A stretch of 64,000 nucleotides of DNA from Litoditis marina (GCA_964036275.1 OZ038439.1:5661912-5725911), one strand, 5' to 3'; positions 9,713 through 21,176 are shown, counted from the stretch's first letter. Notes: a model not told the origin generated them from the sequence alone. Translations and numbers: made by a program.

Positions 9713-11042
9713 ACCTTTGAACAAAAACTAATCTGCGCAGCGCTTCGCGCTGCGCTCGATGGATGGAAGTCCGTGCAACAGACGGTTTCGAGTCGAAGGA
9801 AAAGGTATGCAAAACAACAAAGCAAATCTTTTCTGCATAAATTGGTTGGTTCTTATTGCCAACCTAAAACTACGGTGTGTGTAATAGTCTGTTTCTGTAA
9901 CGTTTACGACACGGTTTTTAATTTCTGCAAATCTTGCTAGGGAACAACAACGTTTTTAAGGTAACGCAACTAGTCTTGGTTATTGGGTTTTTCTGTCAAT
10001 GGCGACATACAGCTATTTCTGATGTACTGGTGAGTAGTTTTGTGGCAACATTTAATCATACTCGAGTTTCTATGAAGCGACATTGCACTTTTTGGGGTTT
10101 ACGACGACAGCTTTCAGTTTCGTTCACTTAGATTTTCGACTATCTTGAATACCCTATCTATCACCAGGCATATGATGAGTCGAACGACCCCGCACCTGAC
10201 GAGTGTATTCTGAAGTTTGAAATGGATTCGTTCCAGCTACTTTTCAATGAAGCTCAAATGGTACGTCATTGAGTTTTCACTGGGATAATTTCACAGATTT
10301 GAATGCTCAGTGCCTTCAATGGAACTGTTTTTTTCTGAGCGAAATTGAAACGACAATTTTAAACAGTTTAATAGTGATCATAAACATATTTACCCTTTTT
10401 GTTCCAGAAAATTTCCGAGTTGGGTAAGAAGAGTTTCTCCACGCGAAATAGTAAGTTGAGAAAGGAACTGAACCAGAAGATTTCTCCCGCCACCGAAATT
10501 TCATGTGAAGTTGAAGACGAAGTTGTGAACGTTTTAAAAAGGGAAGGAGAAAAACTACAGGTCGAACTTGAATTTTCTCTCTATTTCCGAACCCAGTAGT
10601 GCCCAAACTGGAGTAAGGCACGTGAACAGTCATCATTTTCCTAACAAGGGGACGGCCTCATCAATATATCGTCCAGATCTTTGCTCTGATTGCGATGACC
10701 GCAATAATATTTCCCTTGTTAGGAAAATTATGACTGTTCACGTGCCTTATATATTAGTTTATATGTTATATAAACTGTAGCCCAGTAGGTTGTTATCATC
10801 GATGAACTTTCTTAGTAATGCCATCAAGGCTTTCAAACTCAATGTGTGATTTAGGAACACTTGAATTCAGCGAGTATGTATTCTTTCTCTGCTTCTCTTC
10901 CTTTTCAACTTTATGAGCTACGAAACAAAGCATTAACTCGTTTCAGACTGTTTTGGAAAATTTGTTATCCATAGAAACTGAATTTCCATCGGTATCTTCG
11001 AATCCACGAAACGACCACGGAGATGCTAACCTCCTCGATTGA
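9713..11042 (+). CDS. Hypothetical protein, C-terminal exons (possible end of the coiled-coil gene)
   Basis: Exons: 9713-9804 (ends in phase 2), 10168-10260, 10408-10560, 10947-11042 with stop TGA. The last three join in phase 0 throughout. The 9713 exon begins TFEQKLICAALRAALDGW and contains a 20-bp GC palindrome coding for the Ala/Leu/Arg stretch. The third exon is charged and helix-prone (KLRKELNQKI...VLKREGEKLQ). The last ends NDHGDANLLD. The link from 9804 to 10168 is out of phase, so a small exon between is missed or lost (GGAACAACAACG at 9941 is a candidate). It may be the end of the gene starting near 5.5 kb, cut by the MITE at 8.7 kb, or a separate gene. No family recognised. Confidence 0.55.
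10615..10748. mobile_element. Short foldback element
   Basis: Arms of 36 bp (10615-10650 and 10713-10748), AAGGCACGTGAACAGTCAT... and its near-exact complement, lie inside the last intron of the gene above. There is no coding capacity. Confidence 0.75.
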
Positions 11043-11247
11043 CCGTGAATACCAACTCACACGATGTTCATATGTGATGTGTTTTGTTTTTTTTTGTTCT
11101 GGGCCAGATATTGGGCTCAATTCTTTATTTATATGACACAATTATCAAGGTTTTTTCCCTTTGAATGTTCATCATCAACAATTTCTCATCATATTAGAGG
11201 ATGCACGCTGAAACTCATATTTTAAGCTAGGTTGTTTGTGAAGTCGC

Positions 11248-11253
11248 AATAAA
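11248..11253 (+). terminator. Candidate polyadenylation signal
   Basis: AATAAA about 205 bp after the TGA at 11042, the first such hexamer downstream of the coiled-coil exons. Confidence 0.3.
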
Positions 11254-11299
11254 AGAGCATGGGAAACGAATTATGTTTCACAGATTGCTGCTCGTTTTT

Positions 11300-12640
11300 T
11301 TAATGTTATTTCAATTCCATTTCACTGGAAAACCTGACATTGAGGAGAGCTTTTCAATGAATATCTTGTTCGGTCATGGCTTCGCCACTAGTTGAGGAGT
11401 CAATTGCTGCCCTCGATTCGCCATGAATCAGAGGAAATGTTGTTCTCGTTCTAAGGTTTGCGTAGAAAAAATTACGGCCCAGGCAAAAGAAACTGTGCAT
11501 ATTGGAGGACAAGTTTTTTTTATCCATAACACCAAGTGATTTGAGGACCGTTCTAGTTTTTTATCGAGGAAATCAAGAGTTGTGCTACGAAGGACAGTTC
11601 TGTGGTCCAATCCCTACGCTTCAGTCCTTTGAACTGCAACACATTTTCCAATTGCAGTTCAAATGACCGATGACACGGGATTAGTCCACATTATCGTCCT
11701 TTTTCAGGGAGTGATGCGAGAGTCATTCGAGAGAGTGGCACTATCGGTTGTGTTTTGCTTGAAAGTTTTGCCAAGGCGACCTCTTTGGGCTAGGAATATC
11801 TTGGTGGTAGATGTTATTTGATCTTCCAAGTGGAGGGTGAAATGTTATATCTGGCTTTCAATGATTGCTTTAAACTAAAACGACAAGGATTTCGTTTTTC
11901 TTGGAGACGATGTTAATTCGTGCAAGCATTAAGGTGAGAATTTGCGGATCGATCGAGACGCTTTGTAAAGTTGCGAAGGAGGACTTTGTTGTCTGAGGAT
12001 GTTGCCGAGATGTTGTCAATCAGGATTGGTGCTGATATTACCCACTACTCGCTTCCTGTGACCGGGTGGTGGATTTCGATGTTTCAAATCGAATTCAGGC
12101 AATTAGACAAGACGTTGTCAATTGCCCGCATCAATCTTTTGTTGGGGAAGACATACGTATATTTTTTCGTCTACTCTGTATAAGAGCAGCTGATAAACGT
12201 AGTACACGTGTTTGGTCTTGATGAAGAAAAGTAGCCAATGGCGACCAAGGTTCGAGAGAGGGCCAAAAATTTTTTAAGGGAATCGAGGCGGAAGGCGGCG
12301 ATGGAAGCGTTGACGACGCCTTGAGAGATTTGCAACGGACACCTATTACACAAGAGGATCCTCCTTATGTCTTGAATAATATTTGTGTTTCTCGTCATCA
12401 GCGTCCGCAAACAGAGCCTAGACTCACGGAGCAGTTTTCAGTTTCCAGAAAACGAGGGGGAGCCGAGGAATGTGATGGATGATTTCGAAAACGGTAGAAC
12501 ATGTGGACCGCAACGATGGAGATGATACCGCTATACGTTATCAGGGGCGCACCAGGGCGTTGAAAACGGAGAAGTTAGATTCTCACAAATGTCACAGATT
12601 TGTCGACGGTGTTCATGTTGGTAAGTATTCAACTACCGCA
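11300..12640 (+). other. Possible decayed coding sequence, unassigned
   Basis: Base composition is less AT-rich than the surroundings and several frames stay open for 40-70 codons, but each is broken. One frame at 12040-12170 reads plausibly (CDRVVDFDVSNRIQAIRQDV). Another at 12238-12320 reads ATKVRERAKNFLRESRRKAAMEAL. They are separated by stops. It could be a dead mobile-element ORF or gene; no motif identifies it. Confidence 0.25.
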
Positions 12641-12749
12641 ATCATCTTTGAAAACCCTCTGCCCATGGCAGAACAGGATTTTGCCCGTGGCAGGCCGGAC
12701 AGACCCCACCGGGCCCCGCACGGTGATTGACACGGACAGGGTTGCCTGT

Positions 12750-13615
12750 GGCAAGACATGAGGGGTCAAAATTCTTTGGGGTTCATATTGAACAATTCTA
12801 GTGCATCAAAAGTGTTTTATATGCAATTCTCAATACTTTATTACAAAGAATATAACGTTCTCAATCTTTATTATGTCGAGAATTGAAAAAAAGTATGTAT
12901 ACACTCAAAAAACGGCAGAAAACTGAAAGTAGCCATACATAGAGAGAAATAACACTATATACAACCTGAAGAATGTTAAAAACATAGATTACACCAAACA
13001 CGTGAATGCCGTGAAACGACACAAACTGAAAAAATACTTCAATAATCGTATAATAACAATAATAACTAGGATAAAACGAGTAATGTTAAAAAGAGAGCTA
13101 AATAAAGAGAGAAGATAACACAAGAGTTCAAAATCGAACTTCCTAAACGGGGTAAGAGGTGTTTGAGTGCTCCTAAATACTCAGACTACATACCCAAAAA
13201 ATAGCCTGTCTGCAGAAACTACAGAACTGCACATCTGTATAGTGAGTGTACAAGTTAGAGAGATTACATCAAACTACGATCTATAGTGATTAAAAACAAA
13301 TACCTCACAAATTTTATCCAATCCACGTGTTTCGCGAAGAACCACGTATCTGAGTCGTAACTTTAGCGAACTATCACGGAACTCTGAAAATGCTGGATTT
13401 AATGCAACTTTGCTGTGAACGTCAGCTCATAACTGTTAACTCCTTGTAGCACTCTCTAAGACAGGGTTTACATTTTTTGCTACGAACGTCGGCAGCAACA
13501 ATATGAACAATTAAATAATTTTTATCAGTAATGTGATTTCACCAAAAATGGTAAGGTTGGTTATCTAGCTCTTTCAATATTTCGAAATAAGCTCGCGATT
13601 TGAAGTTAAGTTTTT
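12750..13615. other. AT-rich unassigned sequence
   Basis: No supported exon, RNA or repeat recognised. Confidence 0.4.
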
Positions 13616-13624
13616 ATAGGCGGG

Positions 13625-13687
13625 CGGGAACGTACTTTAGGTTGGTAAGAAGATGCGGGAACGTACTTTAGGTTGGTAAGAAGATAA
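13625..13687. repeat. Two-copy tandem repeat, about 31 bp
   Basis: GCGGGAACGTACTTTAGGTTGGTAAGAAGAT occurs twice head to tail without change. Confidence 0.9.
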
Positions 13688-14074
13688 TGATAAACCAACC
13701 ATATTACATCGGCCTCTTGTGGTAACAGCTCTTTTCGGGGACCTGAGGTCTTAGTAAGTAGGCGATGAGAGCAAGGGAAGCCTGGAATGGAATAAAAATT
13801 AAAGTTGATCACAGTTATAGGTTATAGGTCTCCCTAGCATACACCTCAAAGGGTCTCTCTTCTTTTCTGTTAGCTCGCGATACTCCCTCTTTTTTAAGTC
13901 GTGACCGGTGACCCCGTCTTCCAGAAATCCAGGCTCTTGCAAAAAATCCAGCTTCCACAATAGAGAATCTCGACGTTCTAATACTTTCGAGATAAACTAG
14001 GGAGATAAAACTAGTCATCATAATTATACTCTATCTCTATGCAATATTAAAGTACATAAACCCTCTAAAAATTG

Positions 14075-14118
14075 AGTCAATACTTCAGACTGAAGTCAAT
14101 ACTTCAGACTTCAGTGGA
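14075..14118. repeat. Two-copy tandem repeat, about 19 bp
   Basis: GTCAATACTTCAGACTGAA is repeated head to tail, followed by a partial CTTCAG unit. Confidence 0.85.
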
Positions 14119-14399
14119 AACAACGATTGAAGAACAGGCAGCGATCAACGAATACAGACGACACTCTTCCACGGTCTAGATACAATATCAAGTTAACTAA
14201 CATAATATACACTTCAGAGATCTGTCTCCAGTTAGCTTTCGCTCAGAACGACTTTACTTAAACCAACAGCATCTTGAAATACAGAAACTCTTAATTCTGA
14301 GGACCAGATTTTGGAAAAAAAAACGAGTTTGTACAGGGTACAGGTACAGCCTACAAATCGTGATAAATATAAATAATTATCTCACCATAGACTTCGAAA

Positions 14400-15720
14400 T
14401 TTGAAGACTGCATGGTACCATCATCCAGCTGGCGCACCATATAAAAATGGCCGGTGGCAGCGGAGAGGAACGACTGAATTAATTAGAAAAATAATGTTCA
14501 GAATAATTATACATGAATAACATTATAAACTGGTTTGCTACAGACTACAAGCTAGCGTCGCGTATAACATAAAGTCACGAATAGCCGAGCAATGTTGTGG
14601 ATTATTCAAAATTACACGTTTTGGCCTGAAATACGTGGATTTTCGGAATGACGGACTACTTGTTTGTCAATTAATCGGACCTGACTGGTTTATGCTCATG
14701 TCATTGGACCCCAGGGATTCGAATTTCAATACACATGAAAGAAAACTATATATAATGACAAACCAACCATATAATATGGTCCATATTCCATCAGGCTCTC
14801 CTGAATGCCTGGAGACACTTCTTTTAGTCGGAGACGGTGGTTGACGGGGTGAGGATATAGGAAAACCTAAAAGAAAATGAACATTCAACAAAATCAAGGT
14901 CATACTATAACACACATGTGTCAATTGTCGATAGAAATACACCAATTTCCACATCTCTGAACTCTAAAAACGGACTCCATTTTGTCGAGTAATCTAACCT
15001 TACTGGTGTATGCTTAAACTTTTGTTCGACTACTGGAACTAGAATATATTTGTTGATACATCTACTAAAACAAGAATATATTCGTTAATCGGAAAACGGG
15101 AATCGAAGATAGTAATTCTTAACAAATATCTTTTCCGTGGGGGATAGCTAACTTATTATATACTCCAACTCTTCCATCTCTGGCTAATGTAAGAACATAG
15201 CCACCTGCCACATATAGCCTGCCAAAATGCGGACCCCATTAATTCTGGGATATCCCCACACTCGTGTATCAAAAGGAGCGTCCTCAGCTAGCTTCCATTT
15301 AAAATGACTCGCTTGTTAAACTCGCCATATGAACCATGGACGTAATGAAAACGAATGGATAACTCACCACAGGCTGTGAAGGAGACATGTTCTCACGTCC
15401 TACTACGATGTGATGAAGTAGTCATCGAAGAGCGAAAACTGTCGAACCATATCCCACATCCAAATGGAAATGGCAGCGGGGAGGAACGACTTAAATAATA
15501 GAATAAAACAATCATACCTGCAATAACAAATGAGATCATTAACTGATTTACTGCACTGCAAAAGAAACACATAGGCTACACCTACAATCGAGCGTGGGTC
15601 TTGATGAAACAGATTAGGAAATGTTACAGATGGTGGTCAAAAAACTTAAATTGGCATATCCAACTATTATTTACAAAATAACACGTTTTTGAATTGGAAT
15701 GCGTGGATCGATAAAACGAG
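14400..15720 (-). pseudogene. Diverged tandem duplication with exon-like minus-strand segments
   Basis: Two about 1.05-kb units are recognisable: 14418-14500 matches 15440-15510, and 14600-14645 matches 15670-15713. On the minus strand the first match reads SFLSAATGHFYMVRQLDDG... ending at a GT donor near 14393. Its partner reads SFLPAAISIW...MVRQ and hits stops. Between them, about 15130-15238 reads GRLYVAGGYVLTLARDGRVG, a Gly-rich pattern like a beta-propeller or lectin blade. No complete model could be built and no family assigned. It is probably one real or recently real gene with a degenerate duplicate. Confidence 0.3.
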
Positions 15721-15749
15721 AACAGAGAAGAATGAATGGCTTCGATGCA

Positions 15750-16100
15750 AAAAAACAATTATAAATGTAATTTTCGGTAATCAAATTATGCGAAATCACA
15801 AATCATATAAAATAGAGAGCACATGGAACGAATACTCTAACTTTTTGAATGATAACGCTATTTGAGCTTGAACACCCGCATGGAAACGAAAATTAGGTAA
15901 TAAAAACATGTAAAACTAATATTAATAACATTAACAGAAAATAAATAGAGCGAGTAAATTTGTTTCCCGCGTACGCTGAAAGGCGGCGTACCGCTGTAAA
16001 AACCGTGTAGCGTCTGTCGTATACCATAACGCGCCGTTGGAAAGAATTGTTATGTCCGGACACGGGCAAAGCATTCTCAGAGATTTGCTAAACCTTTCAT
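15750..16100. other. Unassigned sequence
   Basis: No supported feature. A GC-richer stretch with repeated CGTACGC/GGCGTACC elements lies at 15965-16050. Confidence 0.4.
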
Positions 16101-16364
16101 TATGGACTATAGACAGGTTTGTCTACAAACATTTTTCATGCAACTAGTTCATCACATCGCAAATGATGTTCCACTAATAGATAGTAACAAAGTACATTGC
16201 ATTTCATTAGGCAGACTAAATGGTATACAAAAGTTCACCTTTTCTGACTTCAATACAATACCCAATTTCCGAGTCATGGACAAACCTCGAACTATATATC
16301 TTACGAGTACATTTTCTGCAGAAACAGATAACTGTTCCACACGTTTTCTAACAGACAAATGGGT

Positions 16365-16450
16365 ATACAATCTGAGTACGTATGCTGGAGTATTCCCATA
16401 TCTCTGTCTCGTCCTGCGTCTCCCTGTTTGCACACTATCTCCCGACATTC
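16365..16450. repeat. Dispersed repeat shared with 31635-31720
   Basis: AATCTGAGTACGTATG followed by CTGGAGTATTCC...CCTGCGTCTCCC is closely matched at 31638-31705 (AATCTGAGTACGTATGTTGG...CCTGCGTCTCCC). It overlaps an open frame at 16102-16551 that I do not accept as a gene. Confidence 0.5.
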
Positions 16451-17109
16451 GTATTCCAGCGGGTTGTGAGAACAGCAGAAATCAAACGTTGAAAACGTAT
16501 TTCCCGTACTTTCTCACGTACTTTTGTCACGTTATGCACGTGGTCACGTAATTTACAATTCTGAACGTTCATTTCTCTGTATTTGCATTCTATAATATGA
16601 ACTTTCTTACGAGAAAATGCCTCACAAATTTGAAATATCATGAATCATTGTCGATTGGAACTCAATAAAACCCGTTAAGTTGTTTTTATCAGTTTTCAGT
16701 TGTTAAAACGGAAATCACTAGCAAAAGTCCAAAAAAGTACAGTGTCCAGGGACACGGGTCAGAGGTCAGAGAGCGAGAACCCTGATTATCAAGATACCGT
16801 ATCCGAGACAAATCACTCAATGGCGGAGGCGGCCTAAAATCACATAGAGCAAATAACAAAGGGAAACGGAAGTTTTTTCACATTTGAAGCTTGAATAAAG
16901 TGTGTTGTGTTCTAATATACTGTTGTACCGTATAATTTTGATCAGTCTCGTCCATCATGCCCTCACTGGGGGTGGTGAAAGGGTTGATTACAAGAAAATC
17001 AAATGAAACTCGTCAAAAGGTCGTTGAAATTTGAAAATTTCTGAACTCAATTTCGTTAAACAATTATACGCCGATTACTGCATTACTAAACATCGACAAA
17101 TATTCAAAT

Positions 17110-17915
17110 GTGCTAGAAATAAGACGAGTTAGAATGGAGGATAAAGAAACGACGACGTATGGTTATTCACGAGATATTACGGATCCAGCTGAACGAAAAG
17201 CAGCGGAAACAGATATCGATAGTCATTGTGATAAGTTAGATGTAGATGAAATTTTTGATTCAATTGATGATTGTTTCGTTGATCTGAGAGCGGCTAAACG
17301 TCGTATGGAGGGGCTAATAGCAGCTCGAAATTCAATTCAGCAAGTACAGACTCTCCCGCAAGTAGCAAATACGTCGCGCATTAGATTGCCTAAAATCAAA
17401 CTGCCGCAGTTTTTCGGAGATCAGTGTGAATTTGGAGAATTATGGAATGTATATGCGGCCGCTATTCACTCAAATCAACAAATTCAAAATTTAGACAAAC
17501 TCATGACATAAAAATCGATATTGAAAGGTCCAGCCGAGATTATTCTGAAAGGAATCCCGATGAACGGGATGTATAGCGATATGCTAATGCAACTCGTGCA
17601 TCTATTCTGCAGAAAATCGAAAAAGTTAAAACATCGTCACCAAATTGCAAAGATCAACGGAAAACGTATGATCAATTAAAAGCAAATATTACATTGCTAG
17701 AAATTCATAATAAAAACTCAGCTAAATCAGGTTTAACAATCGAGGTCATAAAGAAAAAGTTTCTTTTAGCCACTAGACAAATGTTTACTCGGATGGAACA
17801 TAAAGTCACAACCACGTGGGAATGCAAACATTCATTTGAAGCGTTAGACGAGATCATATCGGAAGGAAACATAGTACGTGGAATAGAGTCGGAATCAAAA
17901 TCGAAAAAAAATTAA
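17110..17915 (+). pseudogene. Pao/BEL gag-like region (DUF1759 type)
   Basis: The frame from 17110 (a later ATG at 17134 is equally possible) reads ...RIRLPKIKLPQFFGDQCEF..LWN, the conserved start of the Pao gag core. It stops at 17509, yet the next codons (KSILKGPAEIILKG) continue the core in the same frame, so the TAA is a point stop. After further breaks another frame (17694-17915) carries the later core ending in SKSKKN. Gag packages element RNA in cytoplasmic particles; this copy cannot make it whole. Confidence 0.65.
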
Positions 17916-17954
17916 TTCGTCCTTTGTAAATGCTTATGATAATTGTTGATCGGG

Positions 17955-18464
17955 GAGCTTAAGCAAGACCAATGGACAACGGCAGCTGTCGTGCCGACAC
18001 TGTGAAGGGGACCATCTGAGCGAGGAGTGCAGGAAGGTGAGTTCCATTGGTGTCCGTAAGAGCATTCTGTATGAGGAAGGTCGTGGCTACAAGTGTTTAT
18101 CCGATGAGCAGTGGCTCGCAGCTGCAACAACGATGAAAAATGTCAAGTATGTGATTTGCCATCTCATCATACGTCTACATGTTATATCACTGATAACAAC
18201 CGCAGTAGGAGCGGAAGTCAAAATCGTAGTCGAGATAGATCAAACGGTAGAGAATCACAGTATAAACATTGCAACAGTTACGGGAATAGGAAAGGCTACG
18301 AAAATAACCATAGGTCTAAGTTTAGAGATAAGAGCGAAAATCGTAGCGTCGGAAATTCGAATTCGAGTCAAAATAATATGCATAGAAGTAGACCACCTGG
18401 ACGCAATGTGCAATTCAAGGGTAATTCCGAAATCCGAAATAGTCAAAGGCTCAATCATTCTTAG
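17955..18464 (+). pseudogene. Zinc-knuckle and Arg/Ser-rich region of Pao/BEL polyprotein
   Basis: Around 17985 the sequence reads CRHCEGDHLSEEC, a CCHC knuckle. In another frame from 18111, CQVCDLPSHHTSTC is a second knuckle, followed by a basic Arg/Ser/Asn-rich tail to 18464. Knuckles of this type bind element RNA. The frame change between the two knuckles marks at least one indel. Confidence 0.65.
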
Positions 18465-18490
18465 TCAATACAAAAGGTCGCGTCTGTTTA

Positions 18491-19461
18491 ATGACTGCAC
18501 AGGATGAAGTTTTCAACTATTTGAAAAATGAATTTCAACCAGTTACGATTATTCTTGACTCCGGATCCCTGAAAACACTCGTGAGTAAAGAATTACAAAA
18601 CTCACTTCAGGTTTCTGTAATAAAGTCGGAACCATTTACAATCATTGGATTTGGAAATAATAAACGTCATTCTGTTTCAGACGTCGTGAGAAATCAAATC
18701 GGAGAAATAGAAGTCGTAGCCTATCCCCAAGAGAACATCACAGGAGAATACCGGACGGCGAAGCTGCAAGAAGAGGACAGGCAGGAACTGAGGGGGAAAA
18801 GATGCGAAATCAACATAGCAGGAGAAAATAGGTTGGTTAAGGCGGATATTCTCATCGGGATTGATTACTTCTGGAATTTCATAGATACGAAACGAGCACA
18901 CTTTCAATTACCATCTGGTCTAGTCGCTACTCCAACTAAAATCGGTTACGTAGTATCAGGCGTCAATGACGTTGTAGAATCGGACAATTCGTGTCTAGTT
19001 AACAAAGTAGAAATCGATGCAATATCGCCAAAGTTTTGGGAACTGAAAACCATAGGTTTATATGACGACCCTTCTATTGAACGGGATAGAATAGAACAGG
19101 AAGAAATTATAGATATCTTCAATAATTCGGTTAAAGATGTCGATGGACATCTTTTTGTGAAATTTCCGTTGAATGGAGAAGAATCGAACCTTTCAAATAA
19201 CTATGGAATTGCCTATAAACGTCTAAAGTCCCATAGTAGAAACCTGAGAAAAAATTCAGCGATTTGGGAAGGGTATAGTCAAATTTTCGAAACCCAATTA
19301 GCTTCAAAAATCATTGAAAAGGTAGAGAATCCGGAACTAGAGTCGAAATTCGTAGAATATCACATAGCGCATCGAGTAGTCATAAAACCAGATGGTGTTA
19401 CAACTAATGTCAGAATTGTGTATGATGCGTCATCCCACAGGAAAGGGGAATTATCATTAAA
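18491..19461 (+). pseudogene. Pao/BEL aspartic protease and start of RT
   Basis: The open frame carries the catalytic triad LDSGS at residues 22-26, followed by the conserved ADILIGIDYFWNFI segment (about 118-131), typical of the Pao peptidase domain. From about residue 300 it enters the RT with VVIKPDG..TNVRIVYDASS. The frame is cut by foreign sequence at about 19462, just where the SLN motif begins. The protease would cleave the polyprotein in the particle. This is the best-preserved section of the element. Confidence 0.75.
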
Positions 19462-19931
19462 AAATCCGTCCCGCTTTAATTTTGACTGTTGAGTTAACAA
19501 ACTGACCCTATGGCAAATGAAAAACCATTATCAAAAATATATACTTTTATATCCCTATCTTGCTTCGTTTTCTCAGAAAAGCGGCTTACGTAATGACACC
19601 GATAGGGGAGTTGCGAACGGGGTATGCTCAAAATAGCCTATAGAAGTGCGAAAATGGTTTCAAAACACTCAATCACATACGAATACACAAATAGGGACTG
19701 AAAAATGAAAATAAATCTGGATGTAAATGAACCAAGTCAAGTTGCGTCACAGTGAAAATGTTCATGTCCCCTTCTTTATTGCTTGATGTTATGCAAATTT
19801 TACGAATTTTCAAACAGAAAGTTTTTTCGTGGTATATGGGAAGACATTAAAAATCTTTTTTGAGCTTTTTAAATTTTTCGTGAAACTCAAATTATAGCGG
19901 AACGGTTTCTTTAAACAACTGCGTTCATCAG
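19462..19931. repeat. Dispersed repeat family 3 inserted in Pao RT
   Basis: About 470 bp interrupt the RT; the downstream frame resumes at GGACCC (19932). Both ends match other copies. CTTTAATTTTGACTGTTGAG resembles 55728-55750 and 57175-57200, and GACATTAAAAATCTTTTTTGAGC...ATTATAGCGGAACGG resembles 55880-55940. No coding capacity; class unknown. Confidence 0.65.
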
Positions 19932-20615
19932 GGACCCAAAATGTTGCCTAACATACGTGGTGTATCAATTCGAGCTCGTAATTACCCGATTCTGTTGATA
20001 AGCGGCGCGGAAAAAGCGTTTCATCAAAGTCATTCACAAAATTCAGAACGCGATGCTACTAGGTTTTTATGGTTGAAAAATTCGAAACTCGAACTAACTA
20101 AGAACAACTTTCAAGTATTTCGTTTTTCCCGTTTACCATTTGGAATTAGTTCATCACCATTTCTGCTAGCAATGTCATTGATGTACCATCTATCCAAAAA
20201 CGTCGAGCCTAAAATAAGAGAGGCAATAAAACAAAATGTGTATGTAGATGATATCGTATTAGGTGCAAATAAAGTCGAGGAGGCAATTCAGCTATACACT
20301 TATTCGAAAAAAGTTTTTGATGGGATACAAATGAATTTGCGAGAATATATCTCGAATAACGAGAAGGTTAATTCGATAATAAAACCGGTGGACAGAACCA
20401 AATTGAGCGTCGTGAAGTTACTTGGTATGATTTGGGATACACAAACCGATACACTGTCTATTAAGTTATCGAACCGTACAAATATCGCGAAATACACGAA
20501 AAGAATAATTCTGCGGCTCATTGCAGGGATTTTCGATCCACTAGGGTTATTGAGTCCTCTCACAATTCGGGCAAAATCGTTTCTTCAAAGTTTATGGGCT
20601 AAGAAATACGATTGA
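19932..20615 (+). pseudogene. Pao/BEL reverse transcriptase, palm region
   Basis: The frame resumes with GPKMLPNIRG. By residue from 19941: EKAFHQ at 24-29, RDATRFLW at 37-44, RLPFGISSSPF at 64-74, the catalytic YVDD at 101-104, and DPLGLLSPLTIRAK near 201-214, all in the family order. The position before EKAF that normally holds the first catalytic Asp is Gly (ISGAEKAF), so the enzyme would be inactive even without the insertion. It ends in a stop before RNase H. Confidence 0.75.
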
Positions 20616-20689
20616 AAAATTCTCCGTCGACAATCAGATAAAACCGTTGATTGAAATACTCATAATAATAAGTCATGTTGCAGGTAATA

Positions 20690-21176
20690 ATGTCGAGTGA
20701 CGGAAAAGATTCTAACCAAGTCAACGAGGTATACTCGGACGCGGAGCGTCTACTGCTAGGGGAAGTGGACGAAGCACCACCACGTCAGGATCTAAATTCG
20801 GGAGCAGGAAACCACATGGAGGTAGATCACGAGAGAGAGGACGAGAGTGACTTCGAAAATCGAAAACTTCGAAAACTTCGAAAATGACAATTTCGTCAAA
20901 ATTCAGTTAGATAAGAAAACTCGAATTATTGAGAACGCGGGAGAAAAGGCCACATGTAGCAAGTATGAGGATTCAAACTCGATTAGCATGTGGGATATAA
21001 AAGAGTCGCCAATGTTTCTGGACGAAAGCATTTTTTTCCGAAAACACGTTGATTAAATACGGGCCTGAAAATAAAGTCAAAAGTCGGTTGAACGATATAA
21101 TACATCGAGTCTATAAGGCTAAACAGACTAATTCGCAGGGAGCAAAAATCGAGAAGGAAAGACGTATGAAGGTGTG
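20690..21176 (+). pseudogene. Small acidic protein ORF after Pao/BEL
   Basis: ATG at 20690 opens MSSDGKDSNQVNEVYSDAER, an acidic N-terminus. A three-fold 10-bp repeat (CTTCGAAAAC, 20858-20886) breaks the frame at 20885. A second frame (20847-21054) continues KIQLDKKTRIIENAGEKA. A run of seven T (about 21029-21035) breaks that in turn, and a third frame runs to a TGA at 21174-21176 (..RLNDIIHRVYKAKQTNSQGAK). Read in pieces it resembles one protein of about 160 residues with two length changes in simple repeats. It could be the start of another retroelement polyprotein or a host gene; no family recognised. Confidence 0.4.

Larger units (their letters stand above)
17100..20640 (+). mobile_element. 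Pao/BEL LTR retrotransposon, broken internal part
   Basis: Gag, zinc knuckles, aspartic protease and the first half of the RT appear in the usual Pao/BEL order. RNase H, integrase and recognisable LTRs are absent. The coding sequence is broken by stops and frameshifts in gag, and by a repeat inserted into the RT at about 19462-19931. Individual parts are listed separately. Confidence 0.8.

Noticed and set aside
16102..16551. 149-codon open frame on the + strand
   Set aside because: It overlaps a dispersed repeat, both strands are open over the same stretch, and no domain or splice context supports it.
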